In this document: positions 10,648-19,549 of the stretch, piece by piece
How positions within the stretch are numbered: the stretch's first letter is position 1
How the letters are laid out: every line of letters starts with the position of its first letter
Origin: Marinobacter lutaoensis
Lineage (GTDB): Bacteria; Pseudomonadota; Gammaproteobacteria; Pseudomonadales; Oleiphilaceae
DNA length: 64,000 nt
Direction of reading: 5' to 3'
Assembly: GCF_001981305.1 (NCBI RefSeq)
Contig: NZ_MSCW01000004.1
Span: forward strand, 298,021-362,020
Program-made: the position numbers and the translations under genes
Notes under the pieces: generated by a model
Database searches by the model: none
What the model was told of the DNA's origin: nothing
Seen by the model: the letters and a program-made list of their open reading frames with translations, nothing else

Positions 10648-11328
10648 ATGACGCGCTTTACCCTCGATGACACCGGCACCGCCGTAGACGTGACCGTGCG
10701 GGAGCTGATTGTGGCCGGCTGGGCCGGCCGGGAGCAGGCCGGCATTGACGAGCACATCGAGGAGCTGCGGGCGCTGGGGGTCAAGCCGCCCTCGTCGACG
10801 CCCCTGTTCTACCGCGTCTCGGCGGACCTGCTGACCCAGGCCGGGCGCATCCAGGTGCTGGGCAACGAATCCAGCGGCGAAGTGGAAGTGGTGCTGATTG
10901 GTACCGACCAGGGCACGCTGGTGGCCATCGGCTCCGACCACACCGACCGGGAAGCCGAGGCCTGGTCTGTCGCCCACTCCAAGCAGGTCTGCGCCAAGCC
11001 GGTGAGCCAGGCGGCTTGGTGGCTGGACGACGTAATCGACCACTGGGACCAGCTCACCTTGGCCTCGGATGCCCTCATCGACGGCCAGGAACAGGCCTAC
11101 CAGCGGGGTGGCGTGACCGGCCTGCTGCACCCCCGGGATCTGCTGGCCCGGTTTGGCCTGGACGAGCCCCGGCTGGCCCCGGGCGTGGCCATGCTCTGCG
11201 GCACCCTGCCGGTGATCAGCGGCCACGTTCGCCCGGCCGAGGCGCTGACCGTGTCCCTGATCGATCCGGTGCGCAACCGGCGCCTCAGTCATCGCTATGA
11301 AATTGACACCCTGCCGGTGGTCTCATGA
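10648..11328 (+). CDS. DUF2848 family protein
   Basis: The 226-residue cytosolic protein resembles the DUF2848 family, often found beside amidases and 5-oxoprolinase-type genes. Recognisable segments are LIVAGWAGREQAGIDEHIEE near residue 20 and the C-terminal HVRPAEALTVSLIDPV with IDTLPVV. The conserved SDHTDRE segment near the middle is polar and might be part of an active site, but I infer no reaction. Its stop overlaps the start of the amidase gene (ATGA), so the two are translationally coupled and may act on the same substrate. Confidence 0.78.
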   Translation: MTRFTLDDTGTAVDVTVRELIVAGWAGREQAGIDEHIEELRALGVKPPSSTPLFYRVSADLLTQAGRIQVLGNESSGEVEVVLIGTDQGTLVAIGSDHTDREAEAWSVAHSKQVCAKPVSQAAWWLDDVIDHWDQLTLASDALIDGQEQAYQRGGVTGLLHPRDLLARFGLDEPRLAPGVAMLCGTLPVISGHVRPAEALTVSLIDPVRNRRLSHRYEIDTLPVVS

Positions 11329-12713
11329 GTGTCCACGATCTGATCCGGGACGTTGCCCGGCGGCCCCTGTCCTCCTTGTTATCGGGTCTGGAATCCGGTC
11401 GGTGGCAGGCGGAAGACCTGCTCAGCGCCTGCTATGGTAACGCTGATCGTCACGATGACCGGGGCAACCAGGTCTACACCGCCCGATTCGAGGCCACGGC
11501 TCGCGCTGAGGCCGAAGCCGCCGACGGCCTCCGCAAGGCCGGGGTGCCCATGGCGCCGCTGTCCGGCTTGCCGATCAATCTCAAGGCCCTGTTCGATGTG
11601 GCCGGGCAGGTGACCCACGCCGGCTCCAAAGGCTGGATGGCGCCCGCGACCTCGGACGCGGTGATCGTCCAGCGCCTGCGCCGGGCGGGCGCGGTGCTCA
11701 CCGGCCACACCAACATGACCGAGTTCGCCTATTCCGGCCTCGGCCTGAACCCCCATTACGGCACTCCGGACAACCCGCTGGCGCCGGGCCGTATTCCCGG
11801 TGGTTCGTCCACCGGCGCGGCGGTGGCGGTGGCCCTGGGCCTATCCGTGGCCGGCATTGGCACCGACACCGGTGGCTCGGTGCGTATTCCGGCGGCCTTA
11901 AATGGACTGGTGGGTTTCAAGCCAAGCCAGCGACGGATTCCCCGGGATGGCACCCTGCCGCTGTCCGACAGCCTGGATTCCATTGGGCCCATTGCCCGCA
12001 CGGTGGATTGTTGCGATCGCCTGGACGCGGTGCTCGCCGGCGAAGAGCGTGCCCTGACGACGGCCCTGCCGCTCCGGGGACGCCGGTTCGCGGTGCCGAT
12101 CAATCACATGATGAGCGATCTATCGCCGCTGGTGGCCCTGCGCTTCGACGCCAGCCTGCGTCGGCTGCGGGACGCCGGCGCCGTGGTGGAGGAAGTCCGG
12201 GTGCCGGTGCTGGATAGCCTTCCGGAACTGCTCGCCGGCGGTGGTTTTACCGCCGCCGAAAGCTACTACGTGCACCGCCAGTGGCTGGCGGACCACGGCG
12301 ACGATTACGATCCCCGGGTGCGCTCGCGCATCGTCCGGGGCGCGGACATCACCGCCGCCGACTATCTGAATCTGCTGGAGCGTCGCCGGGTGCGGGCGGC
12401 AGAGGCCGATCGGTGGCTGGCGTCGTATGATGGTCTGCTGGCGCCGACCGTGGCGGTGGAGCCGCCCACCTTCGCGGAACTGGCCGACGACGACGCCTAC
12501 ACCCGGTTGAATCTGCTGGTGCTGCGCAACCCCACGGTCGCCAACCTGCTGGACCTGTGTGCGATTTCCCTGCCTAACCATGAGCCGGGTGGATTGCCCA
12601 CGGGGCTGATGCTGGTGGGCCGTAACGGCCACGACCACCGCCTGCTGGCCCTGGCGCGCAGCCTGGAACCGCTGATGGGCGCGGCTGGATCGGCCGCCCC
12701 TGGAGACCGCTGA
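11325..12713 (+). CDS. Amidase-signature family hydrolase
   Basis: The 462-residue protein belongs to the amidase-signature family, which uses a Ser-cisSer-Lys triad. The catalytic Lys is in GLPINLKALFDVAG (near residue 87). The Gly/Ser-rich signature GGSSTGAAVAVALGLSVAG then GTDTGGSVRIPAALNGLVGF supplies both serines. It hydrolyses a carboxamide to a carboxylate and ammonia; related annotations include AtzF-like and indoleacetamide hydrolases, but the substrate is uncertain. It overlaps the DUF2848 gene by 4 bases and lies in the TRAP operon. Confidence 0.9.
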   Translation: MSVHDLIRDVARRPLSSLLSGLESGRWQAEDLLSACYGNADRHDDRGNQVYTARFEATARAEAEAADGLRKAGVPMAPLSGLPINLKALFDVAGQVTHAGSKGWMAPATSDAVIVQRLRRAGAVLTGHTNMTEFAYSGLGLNPHYGTPDNPLAPGRIPGGSSTGAAVAVALGLSVAGIGTDTGGSVRIPAALNGLVGFKPSQRRIPRDGTLPLSDSLDSIGPIARTVDCCDRLDAVLAGEERALTTALPLRGRRFAVPINHMMSDLSPLVALRFDASLRRLRDAGAVVEEVRVPVLDSLPELLAGGGFTAAESYYVHRQWLADHGDDYDPRVRSRIVRGADITAADYLNLLERRRVRAAEADRWLASYDGLLAPTVAVEPPTFAELADDDAYTRLNLLVLRNPTVANLLDLCAISLPNHEPGGLPTGLMLVGRNGHDHRLLALARSLEPLMGAAGSAAPGDR

Positions 12714-12822
12714 TCATGTCTGGCCGTAACCCCGGCACCGCCACCGATTCCCGCTCCGGCGGTGAAGACGGCCGCCGTATCCTGCGGCGGGACCCGAACC
12801 TGCACCTGTTGGGCCGGCCCTA

Positions 12823-13039
12823 GAAAGGCTCCCGTCCGCTGACGCCGGCTGAGGGCGGATGGACCACCGCCGACACCGTGCGCCTAGCCCAGCGTCTGAA
12901 GGCGGACGGCCAAGCGGACCTGGTGATCCTGGGCCGCGCCCTGCTGGCGGACCCGGCCTGGCCACTGCAGGCCGCGGCAACGCTGAAGGCCCAGAACATG
13001 GCCTGGCCGCCCCAGTATGAGCGGTCCAACATTTTCTGA
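12823..13039 (+). pseudogene. C-terminal remnant of an NADH:flavin oxidoreductase (old yellow enzyme family)
   Basis: The frame ending at the TGA at 13037 reads LTPAEGGWTTADTVRLAQRL, ADLVILGRALLADPAWPLQA and WPPQYERSNIF, the phosphate-binding and C-terminal part of old-yellow-enzyme proteins. No flavin-barrel N-terminus is found upstream. A short open stretch from the ATG at 12717 ends at a TAG at 12822-12824 and matches nothing I recognise. A deletion apparently removed most of the gene from the operon. Confidence 0.7.
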
Positions 13040-13091
13040 GGTGCCGGGCCGCACGGGCGGCCGGCGCCGACAACCTATCGGGAGAATCAAC

Positions 13092-13847
13092 ATGCCGTCG
13101 CTGATGATGAACGCCGACATGGGCGAGAGCTTCGGCCCCTGGGTGATGGGGCTCGACGAGCAGGTGATGCCCTGGATCGACCTGGCCAAAGAGGCCTGTG
13201 GCTTCCACGCCTCCGACCCCCACGTGATGCGCCGCACCGTGCGTCTGGCGGTGAAAAAACCAGGTGCGCCTGGGCGCCCATCCCGCCTACCCGGATCTGG
13301 TGGGTTTTGGCCGGCGGTCACTGGCCTGCTCGCCTGTGGAGGTGGAAGACCTCATGCTTTACAGATGGGCGCACTGGCGGGCATCTGCGCCGCCGAGGGC
13401 ACCCGCCTGCACTACGTGAAACCCCGCGGCGCCCTGTACAACGACATGGCCCGGGCCCCGGCGCTGTTCGAGGCGGCGGCCCGGGCGGTGAAAGCGTTTG
13501 ATCCGTCCCTGCCGTTGATGACCATGGCCGCCCGGGACACCTCCAGGGAGCAGGGCATCGCTGACAAGGTGGGCGTTACTCTCTGGTACGAGGCGTTTGC
13601 CGACCGGGCCTACGACAAGGACGGCCGCCTGGTGTCCCGGCGGGAGCTGGGCGCCGTGCACCACGAAGCGAAGATCATCGTCGACCAGGCCGTGCGCATC
13701 GCCCGGGGTGACCCCCTCACCGCCAGCGACGGCAGCGATCTGATCCTCAGCGCCCAGGCCCTGTGTGTGCACGGCGACAACGAGGAATTCATTGCCGCCG
13801 TGCGGGCCATCCGGGAAGCGCTGCAGGCCCTGGACGCGTCGGCGTGA
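13092..13847 (+). CDS. pxpA: 5-oxoprolinase subunit A (LamB/YcsF family), with two compensating frameshifts
   Basis: The 251-residue product has the family length, start ([17 protein letters not shown]) and later signatures ([48 protein letters not shown]). Residues ~57-91 do not fit the family in the current frame. In another frame this stretch reads [20 protein letters not shown], the expected sequence. An extra A in a run of six A (13254-13259) and a lost base near 13361 restore the frame about 105 bases later. The conserved GAHPAYPD segment is therefore lost, so function is doubtful. PxpA normally acts with PxpB and PxpC in ATP-dependent opening of 5-oxoproline. Confidence 0.82.
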   Translation: MPSLMMNADMGESFGPWVMGLDEQVMPWIDLAKEACGFHASDPHVMRRTVRLAVKKPGAPGRPSRLPGSGGFWPAVTGLLACGGGRPHALQMGALAGICAAEGTRLHYVKPRGALYNDMARAPALFEAAARAVKAFDPSLPLMTMAARDTSREQGIADKVGVTLWYEAFADRAYDKDGRLVSRRELGAVHHEAKIIVDQAVRIARGDPLTASDGSDLILSAQALCVHGDNEEFIAAVRAIREALQALDASA

Positions 13848-13886
13848 TGCCCTTCAACGGGCCGTCCGACCGGCGTTGAGACCCGC

Positions 13887-14708
13887 ATGCTGAGTGTCCT
13901 GGTCACCAAACTGGTGGCCACCGCGCTGGTGGTTATCGGGGTGTCCCTGGCGGTGGGCCGGCTGGGACCGCGCCTCGGGGGAATACTGGCGGGCACGCCC
14001 ATTATCCTGGGGCCAGGGTATTACTTCATGCTGCAGGAACGGTCCGTGCCGTTTTTGCAGGAGGCGGCGCTGGCCACCCTGCACGCGCTGGTGGCCACGC
14101 TGGCGTTCAGCGCCTGCTTTATTGTGGCCACGGGGCGTTTTGGCCTGGCCGCCAGCCTGGTCTTGGCCAGCGCCTGCTGGTTGCCGCTGGCACTGGGCCT
14201 GTCCCTGCTGCCGGGCGGCGTGACGGTGGCGCTACTGGTGTATGCCGCCGCGCTGCTGGCGGCCGAAACGATCCGCTGGGCCCTGCGGTTGCGCCAGAGC
14301 GTGGTGGTGGCCCGCGCCGGCTGGTTTGATCTGGTTCTGCGGGGCCTGCTGGCGGGCGTGGTGGTGGCGGTGGCCACCACCGTGGCGGCCGGTTCCGGGC
14401 CCATGCTGTCCGGTATATTGGTGGGCTTTCCGGTGGGCTTGTTCACCATCGGCTGGACCCTGCACCAGCGCTACGGCGCCGACGTCGCCCGGGCCACGGT
14501 GGGCATCGCCCAGAAAGGCATGCTGAGCCTGGTGGCTTTCGCCGGGGTGCTGGCCTGGACGGTGGACTGGCTGCCGCCCATGGCCACGTTTCTGGCGTCC
14601 CTGCTGGCGTCGGTTCTGGTCAGCCTGCTGCTGTTCCTAGTGAGCCAGTGGCGCTATCGAAGCGCCGGCGGCCACCTTCCTATTCACCCGCGCGAGCCGG
14701 AACCCTGA
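13887..14708 (+). CDS. Unknown multi-pass inner-membrane protein with an internal repeat
   Basis: The 273-residue protein is almost entirely hydrophobic, with about eight predicted membrane segments. Two related motifs, LGGILAGTPIILGPGY (~residues 30-46) and MLSGILVGFPVGLFTIG (~172-188), suggest two homologous halves, as in many small secondary transporters. It lies between pxpA and the pxpB remnant in the same direction, 39 bases after pxpA. A transporter linked to the 5-oxoprolinase substrate is a reasonable guess. I do not recognise the family. Confidence 0.6.
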   Translation: MLSVLVTKLVATALVVIGVSLAVGRLGPRLGGILAGTPIILGPGYYFMLQERSVPFLQEAALATLHALVATLAFSACFIVATGRFGLAASLVLASACWLPLALGLSLLPGGVTVALLVYAAALLAAETIRWALRLRQSVVVARAGWFDLVLRGLLAGVVVAVATTVAAGSGPMLSGILVGFPVGLFTIGWTLHQRYGADVARATVGIAQKGMLSLVAFAGVLAWTVDWLPPMATFLASLLASVLVSLLLFLVSQWRYRSAGGHLPIHPREPEP

Positions 14709-14735
14709 GTGGCTCGGATCGCCAAGGAGAACGCC

Positions 14736-15250
14736 ATGCCTTCACGGACGCCGTCCCCGAAAACGCCCAGCGCCACCTCCGGCAGCCACTCAGGCATCCC
14801 CGCCCATACCCCAGTCCCCCGCATTGAATCCGCCGGCCTGGACGGCTGGATCGTGCGTCTGTTCGACGACATCGACGAAGCCAATCTCGTCTGGCTGTCT
14901 GCCCTGAGCGGCCGACAGCGAGATCCACGAGCTGCTCACCTGGTATGACCATAGCGTGGAGCCGGATCTGGCGCGAGTGGCCGCTCACTCCGGACTGTCG
15001 GTGCCGGAGGTGATCGAACGCCACAGCGCCGGCTGCTACCGGGTGTTTGCCCTCGGCTTTGCGCCGGGCTTCGCGTCTATGGGCCTGGTGAATCCTGCGC
15101 TGGATTACCCCGCCTGGACACGCCCCGTCAGCGGGTACCGGTAGGCAGCGTGGCCCTCGCCGGGCGCCAGACCGCCGCGTACCCGGCCGCCACCCTGGAT
15201 GGCCAGCCCCTGACGTGTGGCGGCCGGGTCACCTGGAAAGCCGGCCAAGA
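14736..15250 (+). pseudogene. pxpB: 5-oxoprolinase subunit B remnant (possibly ending in pxpC sequence), deleted and frameshifted
   Basis: The ATG at 14736 opens a frame reading RIESAGLDGWIVRLFDDIDE and LVWLSALSGR, the PxpB/KipI N-terminus. Near 14918 the sequence jumps, in another frame, to EIHELLTWYDHSVEPDLARV and FALGFAPGFASMGLV from the middle of the protein. A lost C in the run at 15108-15111 shifts the frame again into LDTPRQRVPVGSVALAGRQT. The end (LDGQPLTCGGRVTWKAGQ) might derive from pxpC. An IS1182-type end cuts the gene at about 15251. It cannot encode a working subunit. Confidence 0.8.
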
Positions 15251-16058
15251 GAGGCTGTGTAAAAACCGATTTCCTAGCCTCTGAGTGGGAAAGCAAGATG
15301 CCTCGGGCAGTGTCCGGGGCATGTTTGCTTTGAGGTGGTTTATAGTTTCAGGCTCCAGAAACCCTGAGAGGAGACTCAGGCCAGTCTCTCCAGCATTCCC
15401 TTCACACCCAGCACATTCGTCGCTTTCATCAGGTTATAACTCAGAACACCCAGACTGTACTCGCTACTGGCAGCACTCAGCCTCCAGCAGGTAAACCGCC
15501 TTTTGTTTAGCAGTCGTTTGAGCGTGGCGAAGGTCGGCTCAACGGTGGCCATTCGGCGGACCATCCGCTCTGGTGTGGCTGAGTTGTCGGCTCTCTCCAG
15601 AGCCTCTTCATCAAAGTGGCGTGTGACACAGCGTCGATCCGCCTTTGTGCACCGGGTTTGTAGCGGACACTGATTGCAGCCCGAACGCGCATACAGAGGC
15701 ATCCGATCCCTGTTGCTTACGGTCTTGTGGGGCAGTAACTGCCCGGCAGGACAGCGATACGCGTCTTCTTCGGGCAGGTAAGTGAAATCGCGTTTCTGGA
15801 AGTATTGGCCGGTTCCCTGATTATTGACGGCCCGATTCGATGGCACGGCCACGTCATACTCACAGGACTGACGGTCGCTGATCTGCCGGCCGTTGGAATA
15901 GCCTGCATCGGCAACGATGGTCCCCAAGTCGCCCGCCAACACGTTACGAGCATCTTGTGCGATCGGCTTCAATTGCTGATTATCGCTGCCCGCTTGGGCC
16001 AACTCATGGTGGACGATCAGCTGGTGCTTCTCATCAACAGCATGCTGTGGGTTGCCCC
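15251..16058 (-). mobile_element. IS1182-family remnant carrying the C-terminal half of its transposase
   Basis: The outer end GAGGCTGTGTAAAAACC at 15251 is typical of IS1182-type terminal repeats. The transposase stops at 15376, and about 225 C-terminal residues are present, from GNPQHAVDEKHQLIVHHELA to KATNVLGVKGMLERLA. They include the cysteine-rich segment CNQCPLQTRCTKADRRC and the DDE-type VEPTFATLKRLL. The N-terminal half is missing, removed at a junction with another IS fragment near 16058. The remnant is inactive. Confidence 0.82.
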
Positions 16059-16290
16059 TCGAATAAATTGGACACACATTTGGTTGCAGAGAGAGTGACA
16101 GGAGGTGTCCATGAGTGAGAAGTCGGTGAAACGTCGGTCGGCAAAGCGTAAGCAGGAAGTGATTTTGAGGCTTCTGCGAGGTGAAGGCCTGGATGCGCTG
16201 AGCCGGGAGACAGGACAGCCGGCATCGGTGTTGTCTCGGTGGCGATAGGAGTTCCTTGAAGGCGGTATAGCGGCGTGGATGAAACTCCAC
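16059..16290 (+). mobile_element. IS3-type fragment with an interrupted OrfA start
   Basis: After an end-like segment GAATAAATTGGACACAC (from 16061) and the ribosome site GGAGGTG, the ATG at 16111 opens a 45-residue frame (MSEKSVKRRSAKRKQEVILR, then SRETGQPASVLSRWR). This is the helix-turn-helix part of an IS3-type OrfA. A TAG at 16246-16248 interrupts it, and the same frame continues with EFLEGGIAAWMK before homology is lost. It is an inactive scar abutting the IS1182 remnant. Confidence 0.7.
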
Positions 16291-16307
16291 ACCTCTACTC
16301 ACCTCAC

Positions 16308-17246
16308 TCACACCCCCCCTGCCATCACCTCCCCGTCATGCAGCCGTGTCAGCGCGGCGCGCATGGCGGGCCAGACCACGGTGCCGTGGTCCTCGCCAGG
16401 GAAACAGATGAACTGGACGGATAGCCCGGGTACGTTGCGGCGGAGGTGGTCGGCGGCGGCGCGGGCGTTGTCCACCATGGCGTTGGCTTGGCGGCGCCGG
16501 CTTTTTTCCGGGGGTTCGCCGGGCCGGGGGGACTGTTCCTCGCCGCCAACGCCGATCAGCAGCCGTCGCCCTGCGAGGTTCCGGTCCAGCCGGGTAAGAC
16601 GTTCGAGCAGGTACCCACGGTTCCACCACAGCGACGGGCTGATGGCGATGTAGTCGCGGAAGGCGCTGGGGTGCTCGAGCAGTGTGTACAGGGTGAACAG
16701 GCCACCGTAGGAATGGCCGAGCAGGGCGCTGCGCCGGGCGTCGATGGGGAAGCGGTCAGCGATCGCCGGTTTCAGGCGCGCCTCCAGAAACGCCAGGAAA
16801 CGTTCGGCGCCGCCCTGGGGGCTGTTGTTGGGGTCGCCGGTATCGTCCAAGCGCTGCGCCGGTGGCGTGTAGTCCTCGGCCCGGGCATCGGTGTCGAAGC
16901 GGTCGGCTCCGGGGTAGCCGATGGCCACAATCAGCCAGGGGCTGGGCAGGTCCGCCGGGCTGCCGGAAAACAGAGTATCCCGGGCCGCCAGGGTCAGGGC
17001 GAAGCGGGCGTTGCCGTCCAGCACATAGAGTACGGGGTAGCCCTCGGCCGGTGGCTGGCGGCGCGGCACCGCCACCTGAATCAGGTAGTCCCGGCCGGTT
17101 TCCGGCGAGGCCAGTACGAAGGCCTGGGTACCGGGCAGGGTGGCCGGGGCATCGGTCCGGTTGCCGGTGCCGGCAAGCAGGGCGCCGCTGCCCAGCAGCA
17201 GGCACCCGCTCAGGAAGGTCAGACCCAGGGAGCGCAGGTCAGGCAC
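16308..17246 (-). CDS. Alpha/beta hydrolase, siderophore-esterase type (esterase D/IroE-like)
   Basis: The 312-residue protein has an N-terminal export signal with a possible lipobox (FLSGC, Cys-15), so it may be a periplasmic lipoprotein. The hydrolase fold is shown by YPVLYVLDGNARF, the nucleophile elbow GHSYGGLF and a late His in FICFPGEDHGTVVW. Family members hydrolyse ferric enterobactin-like siderophores. It lies 17 bases after a TonB-dependent receptor on the same strand, so receptor and esterase probably form one operon for import and iron release. The exact siderophore is unknown. Confidence 0.82.
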   Translation of the reverse strand: MPDLRSLGLTFLSGCLLLGSGALLAGTGNRTDAPATLPGTQAFVLASPETGRDYLIQVAVPRRQPPAEGYPVLYVLDGNARFALTLAARDTLFSGSPADLPSPWLIVAIGYPGADRFDTDARAEDYTPPAQRLDDTGDPNNSPQGGAERFLAFLEARLKPAIADRFPIDARRSALLGHSYGGLFTLYTLLEHPSAFRDYIAISPSLWWNRGYLLERLTRLDRNLAGRRLLIGVGGEEQSPRPGEPPEKSRRRQANAMVDNARAAADHLRRNVPGLSVQFICFPGEDHGTVVWPAMRAALTRLHDGEVMAGGV

Positions 17247-17263
17247 GGGGACCTCCGAAGATA

Positions 17264-19402
17264 TCAGAAGTCATAGCGCAGGCCTGCCACGACACTGGCG
17301 GGCGCGCCGTAGAAGTTGAAGGTGGCCGGGGAGCCGATGCGGGCATAGTACTCGCGGTCGAACAGGTTGTTGACGTTGAGGGTGGCGGTCAGGTGTGAGC
17401 TGACGTCGTAGCGCACCATGGCGTCTACCACGGCATAGCCCGGGGCCTCGACGCGAATGCCGCTCCGCTCTAGGTAAACGTCGCTCATCGCGGTCACGCC
17501 CGCCCCCATGTGCCACTGGTTCCAGGCGCCCGGCAGTTGGTATTGGGTCCACACCATGGCTTGATGCCGGGGCATCATCTGGAACAGGGTTTCCTCGTCG
17601 CCGTCCAAGGTCTTGGTGTCCATGTAGGTGTAGCCGGCCAGCAGGTCCCAGCCCGGTTGAAGTTCGCCGCTGACTTCCACTTCGGCACCGTGGATGCGGG
17701 TCTTGCCGCTGGCGGCCTTGTATTCGGAAATCGGGTTGCCGTCGTCGTCGAACGGGGTCGCGGCCCGGTTTTCGTCGGTCAGGCGGAACAGGGTCAGGCG
17801 GGCGTTGAGGCGCTCACGCAGGTAGCTGCCCTTGACGCCCAGTTCCAGCTGGTTGCCTTGGCGCGGCTTGAGCAGGCCGCCGTCGGCGCCGGTTTCGGTC
17901 TGCGGCTTGAACACCTCGGAATAGCTGAGGTACAGGGAGTGGTGCGGATCCAGGTCCTGCACCAGCCCGGCGTAGGGGGTGACGCGACCGGCGATCGACG
18001 TGTGGTCGCGGGTGCTGCTGCCGTTGTTCAGGCTGGTCACGTCGCTGTCCAGCTGATACCAGCTCAGTCGGGCTCCGCCGATGAGGGCAAGGCCGCTCCA
18101 GGGGCGCAAGGTCAGCTTGGCGTAGGTGCCGAGTTCCCGCTCCCGGGTGTCGCTGTTCTGGCTGGCGGCGATGTCGGGTTCCGGAATGCCGTGGGGGTTG
18201 GGGTCGAATACGTTGTTGGTGGCGAACCCCCGGGCGGCGCCAGCGTCGTATTCGGTGTCGTAGCGCTTGGCATCGGCGCCGACCACGAACTCGCTGACTT
18301 CGTTCAGGAAGGCGAAGGGGCGACTGTAGCTGGCATCCAGTGCCAGGGCTTCTTCCGAGAAGACGCGGGCGATGGCGGCCATGGAGGTGTCGCCGTTGGC
18401 GTCGACGCCGGCGGCGGTGTAGGCGTATTTCAGGTCGGTGTCGCGCCAGGAGCCCCGGGCGGCCAGGCGGCCGTAGCCGCCGTTGTCGAAGCGGTGGGTC
18501 AGGTCCAGGAAGACGTCGTCCATGTCGTTCTCGAAACGGTTCCAGTCGGCGCCCATGAAGGTGGACGGACTGACGTCCACCAGCGTGCCGTCCTGATACG
18601 CCGGCAGGCCGTTGCCCGGTACCATGTCCTTGGTCTGGTGCAGCCAGCCCAGGCCCAGGGTGGTGGCGTGATCCAGGTCGATGTCCAGGGCCGTGTACAG
18701 GGTGCTGTTGCGGTTCTCCTTGACGTCGACGAAGCTGTCCTGCTCGGCGGCGGAGGCCACCACGCGGCCCCGGACGTCGCCGTCGGCGTCCATTGTGCCG
18801 CCGAGGTCGGCCTCCAGGTAGCGCAGGTCGTCGCTGCCCAGCCGGCCTTCCAGGTGTCCCTGGAAGGTTTCGGTGGGACGCTTGCGCACCATGTTGATGA
18901 TGCCGCCCAGTTCGCTGGTGCTGTTGAACAGCCCGGAGGGACCGCGCATGATTTCGATGCGGTCGAAGGCGGCGGTCAGTGGCAGTGTGCCCCAGAGGCT
19001 GGAGATCGGTGCCGGCAGGCCGTCGACGTTGTATTCGCTGTATTCATAGCCCCGGGAAAAGATAGAGGAGCGGCCGTCGTCGTTGGCCAGGGTGTGGATG
19101 CCCGGGGTGTACTTGGCGGCTTGGTCGAGGGTGACGAACTGGCGGTCCTGCACATAGTCATGGGTCAGTACCGTGATCGACTGCGGAATGTCCCTGAGCG
19201 AGGCCGGTGTCTTGGTGCCCACGGTGGCGGCGTCCACGCCGTAGCCGCCGCTCTGTTCCGACGATGGCAGGTCATAGAGGCGGTTGCCTTCCACCGTGAT
19301 GGCTTCCAGCCGGTGTTCCTCCTGCGCCTGCGCCAGCGATGACGAGGCCACGCCCAGCGCCAGTGCGCAGAGCTTCCATTGAACGCCCTTGCGGTTACGC
19401 AT
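17264..19402 (-). CDS. TonB-dependent siderophore receptor (1)
   Basis: The 712-residue outer-membrane receptor begins at the ATG whose complement is at 19400-19402, preceded by AGGAGCTGTCG. An upstream in-frame ATG at 19432 would overlap the Fur box. It has a signal peptide (to about LAQA), a plug domain (SLRDIPQSITVLTHDYVQDR, RIEIMRGPSGLF, GGIINMVRKRP) and a beta-barrel ending in the aromatic RYDF. A Fur-like box lies 17 bases upstream, so iron repression is expected. The esterase gene follows in the same operon. Confidence 0.92.
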   Translation of the reverse strand: MRNRKGVQWKLCALALGVASSSLAQAQEEHRLEAITVEGNRLYDLPSSEQSGGYGVDAATVGTKTPASLRDIPQSITVLTHDYVQDRQFVTLDQAAKYTPGIHTLANDDGRSSIFSRGYEYSEYNVDGLPAPISSLWGTLPLTAAFDRIEIMRGPSGLFNSTSELGGIINMVRKRPTETFQGHLEGRLGSDDLRYLEADLGGTMDADGDVRGRVVASAAEQDSFVDVKENRNSTLYTALDIDLDHATTLGLGWLHQTKDMVPGNGLPAYQDGTLVDVSPSTFMGADWNRFENDMDDVFLDLTHRFDNGGYGRLAARGSWRDTDLKYAYTAAGVDANGDTSMAAIARVFSEEALALDASYSRPFAFLNEVSEFVVGADAKRYDTEYDAGAARGFATNNVFDPNPHGIPEPDIAASQNSDTRERELGTYAKLTLRPWSGLALIGGARLSWYQLDSDVTSLNNGSSTRDHTSIAGRVTPYAGLVQDLDPHHSLYLSYSEVFKPQTETGADGGLLKPRQGNQLELGVKGSYLRERLNARLTLFRLTDENRAATPFDDDGNPISEYKAASGKTRIHGAEVEVSGELQPGWDLLAGYTYMDTKTLDGDEETLFQMMPRHQAMVWTQYQLPGAWNQWHMGAGVTAMSDVYLERSGIRVEAPGYAVVDAMVRYDVSSHLTATLNVNNLFDREYYARIGSPATFNFYGAPASVVAGLRYDF

Positions 19403-19418
19403 CGACAGCTCCTTTTTA

Positions 19419-19437
19419 GTAATGAGAATCATTGCAA
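19419..19437 (-). promoter_or_regulatory. Fur-like box upstream of TonB receptor 1
   Basis: The plus-strand sequence GTAATGAGAATCATTGCAA matches the Fur 19-bp consensus (GATAATGATAATCATTATC) at most positions. It lies just upstream of the receptor start. A shared role on the divergent AraC gene, which starts about 110 bases away, is possible. Confidence 0.7.
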
Positions 19438-19549
19438 TTAAGACGGATGCTGCGCATTATAAGGGGCTGGGCGCGGGCAAGCCTTTGCTCCCTTCGCAAA
19501 TCCCATTGCAAAAACCGCATCATTCCAGAGTCGGGCAGGGTCCTTCGCG

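Noticed and set aside
17510..19342. 610-codon plus-strand frame opposite TonB receptor 1
   Set aside because: It is a Gly/Val/Ala-rich shadow of a well-supported receptor gene, as are similar frames opposite the other receptors (23219-25708).
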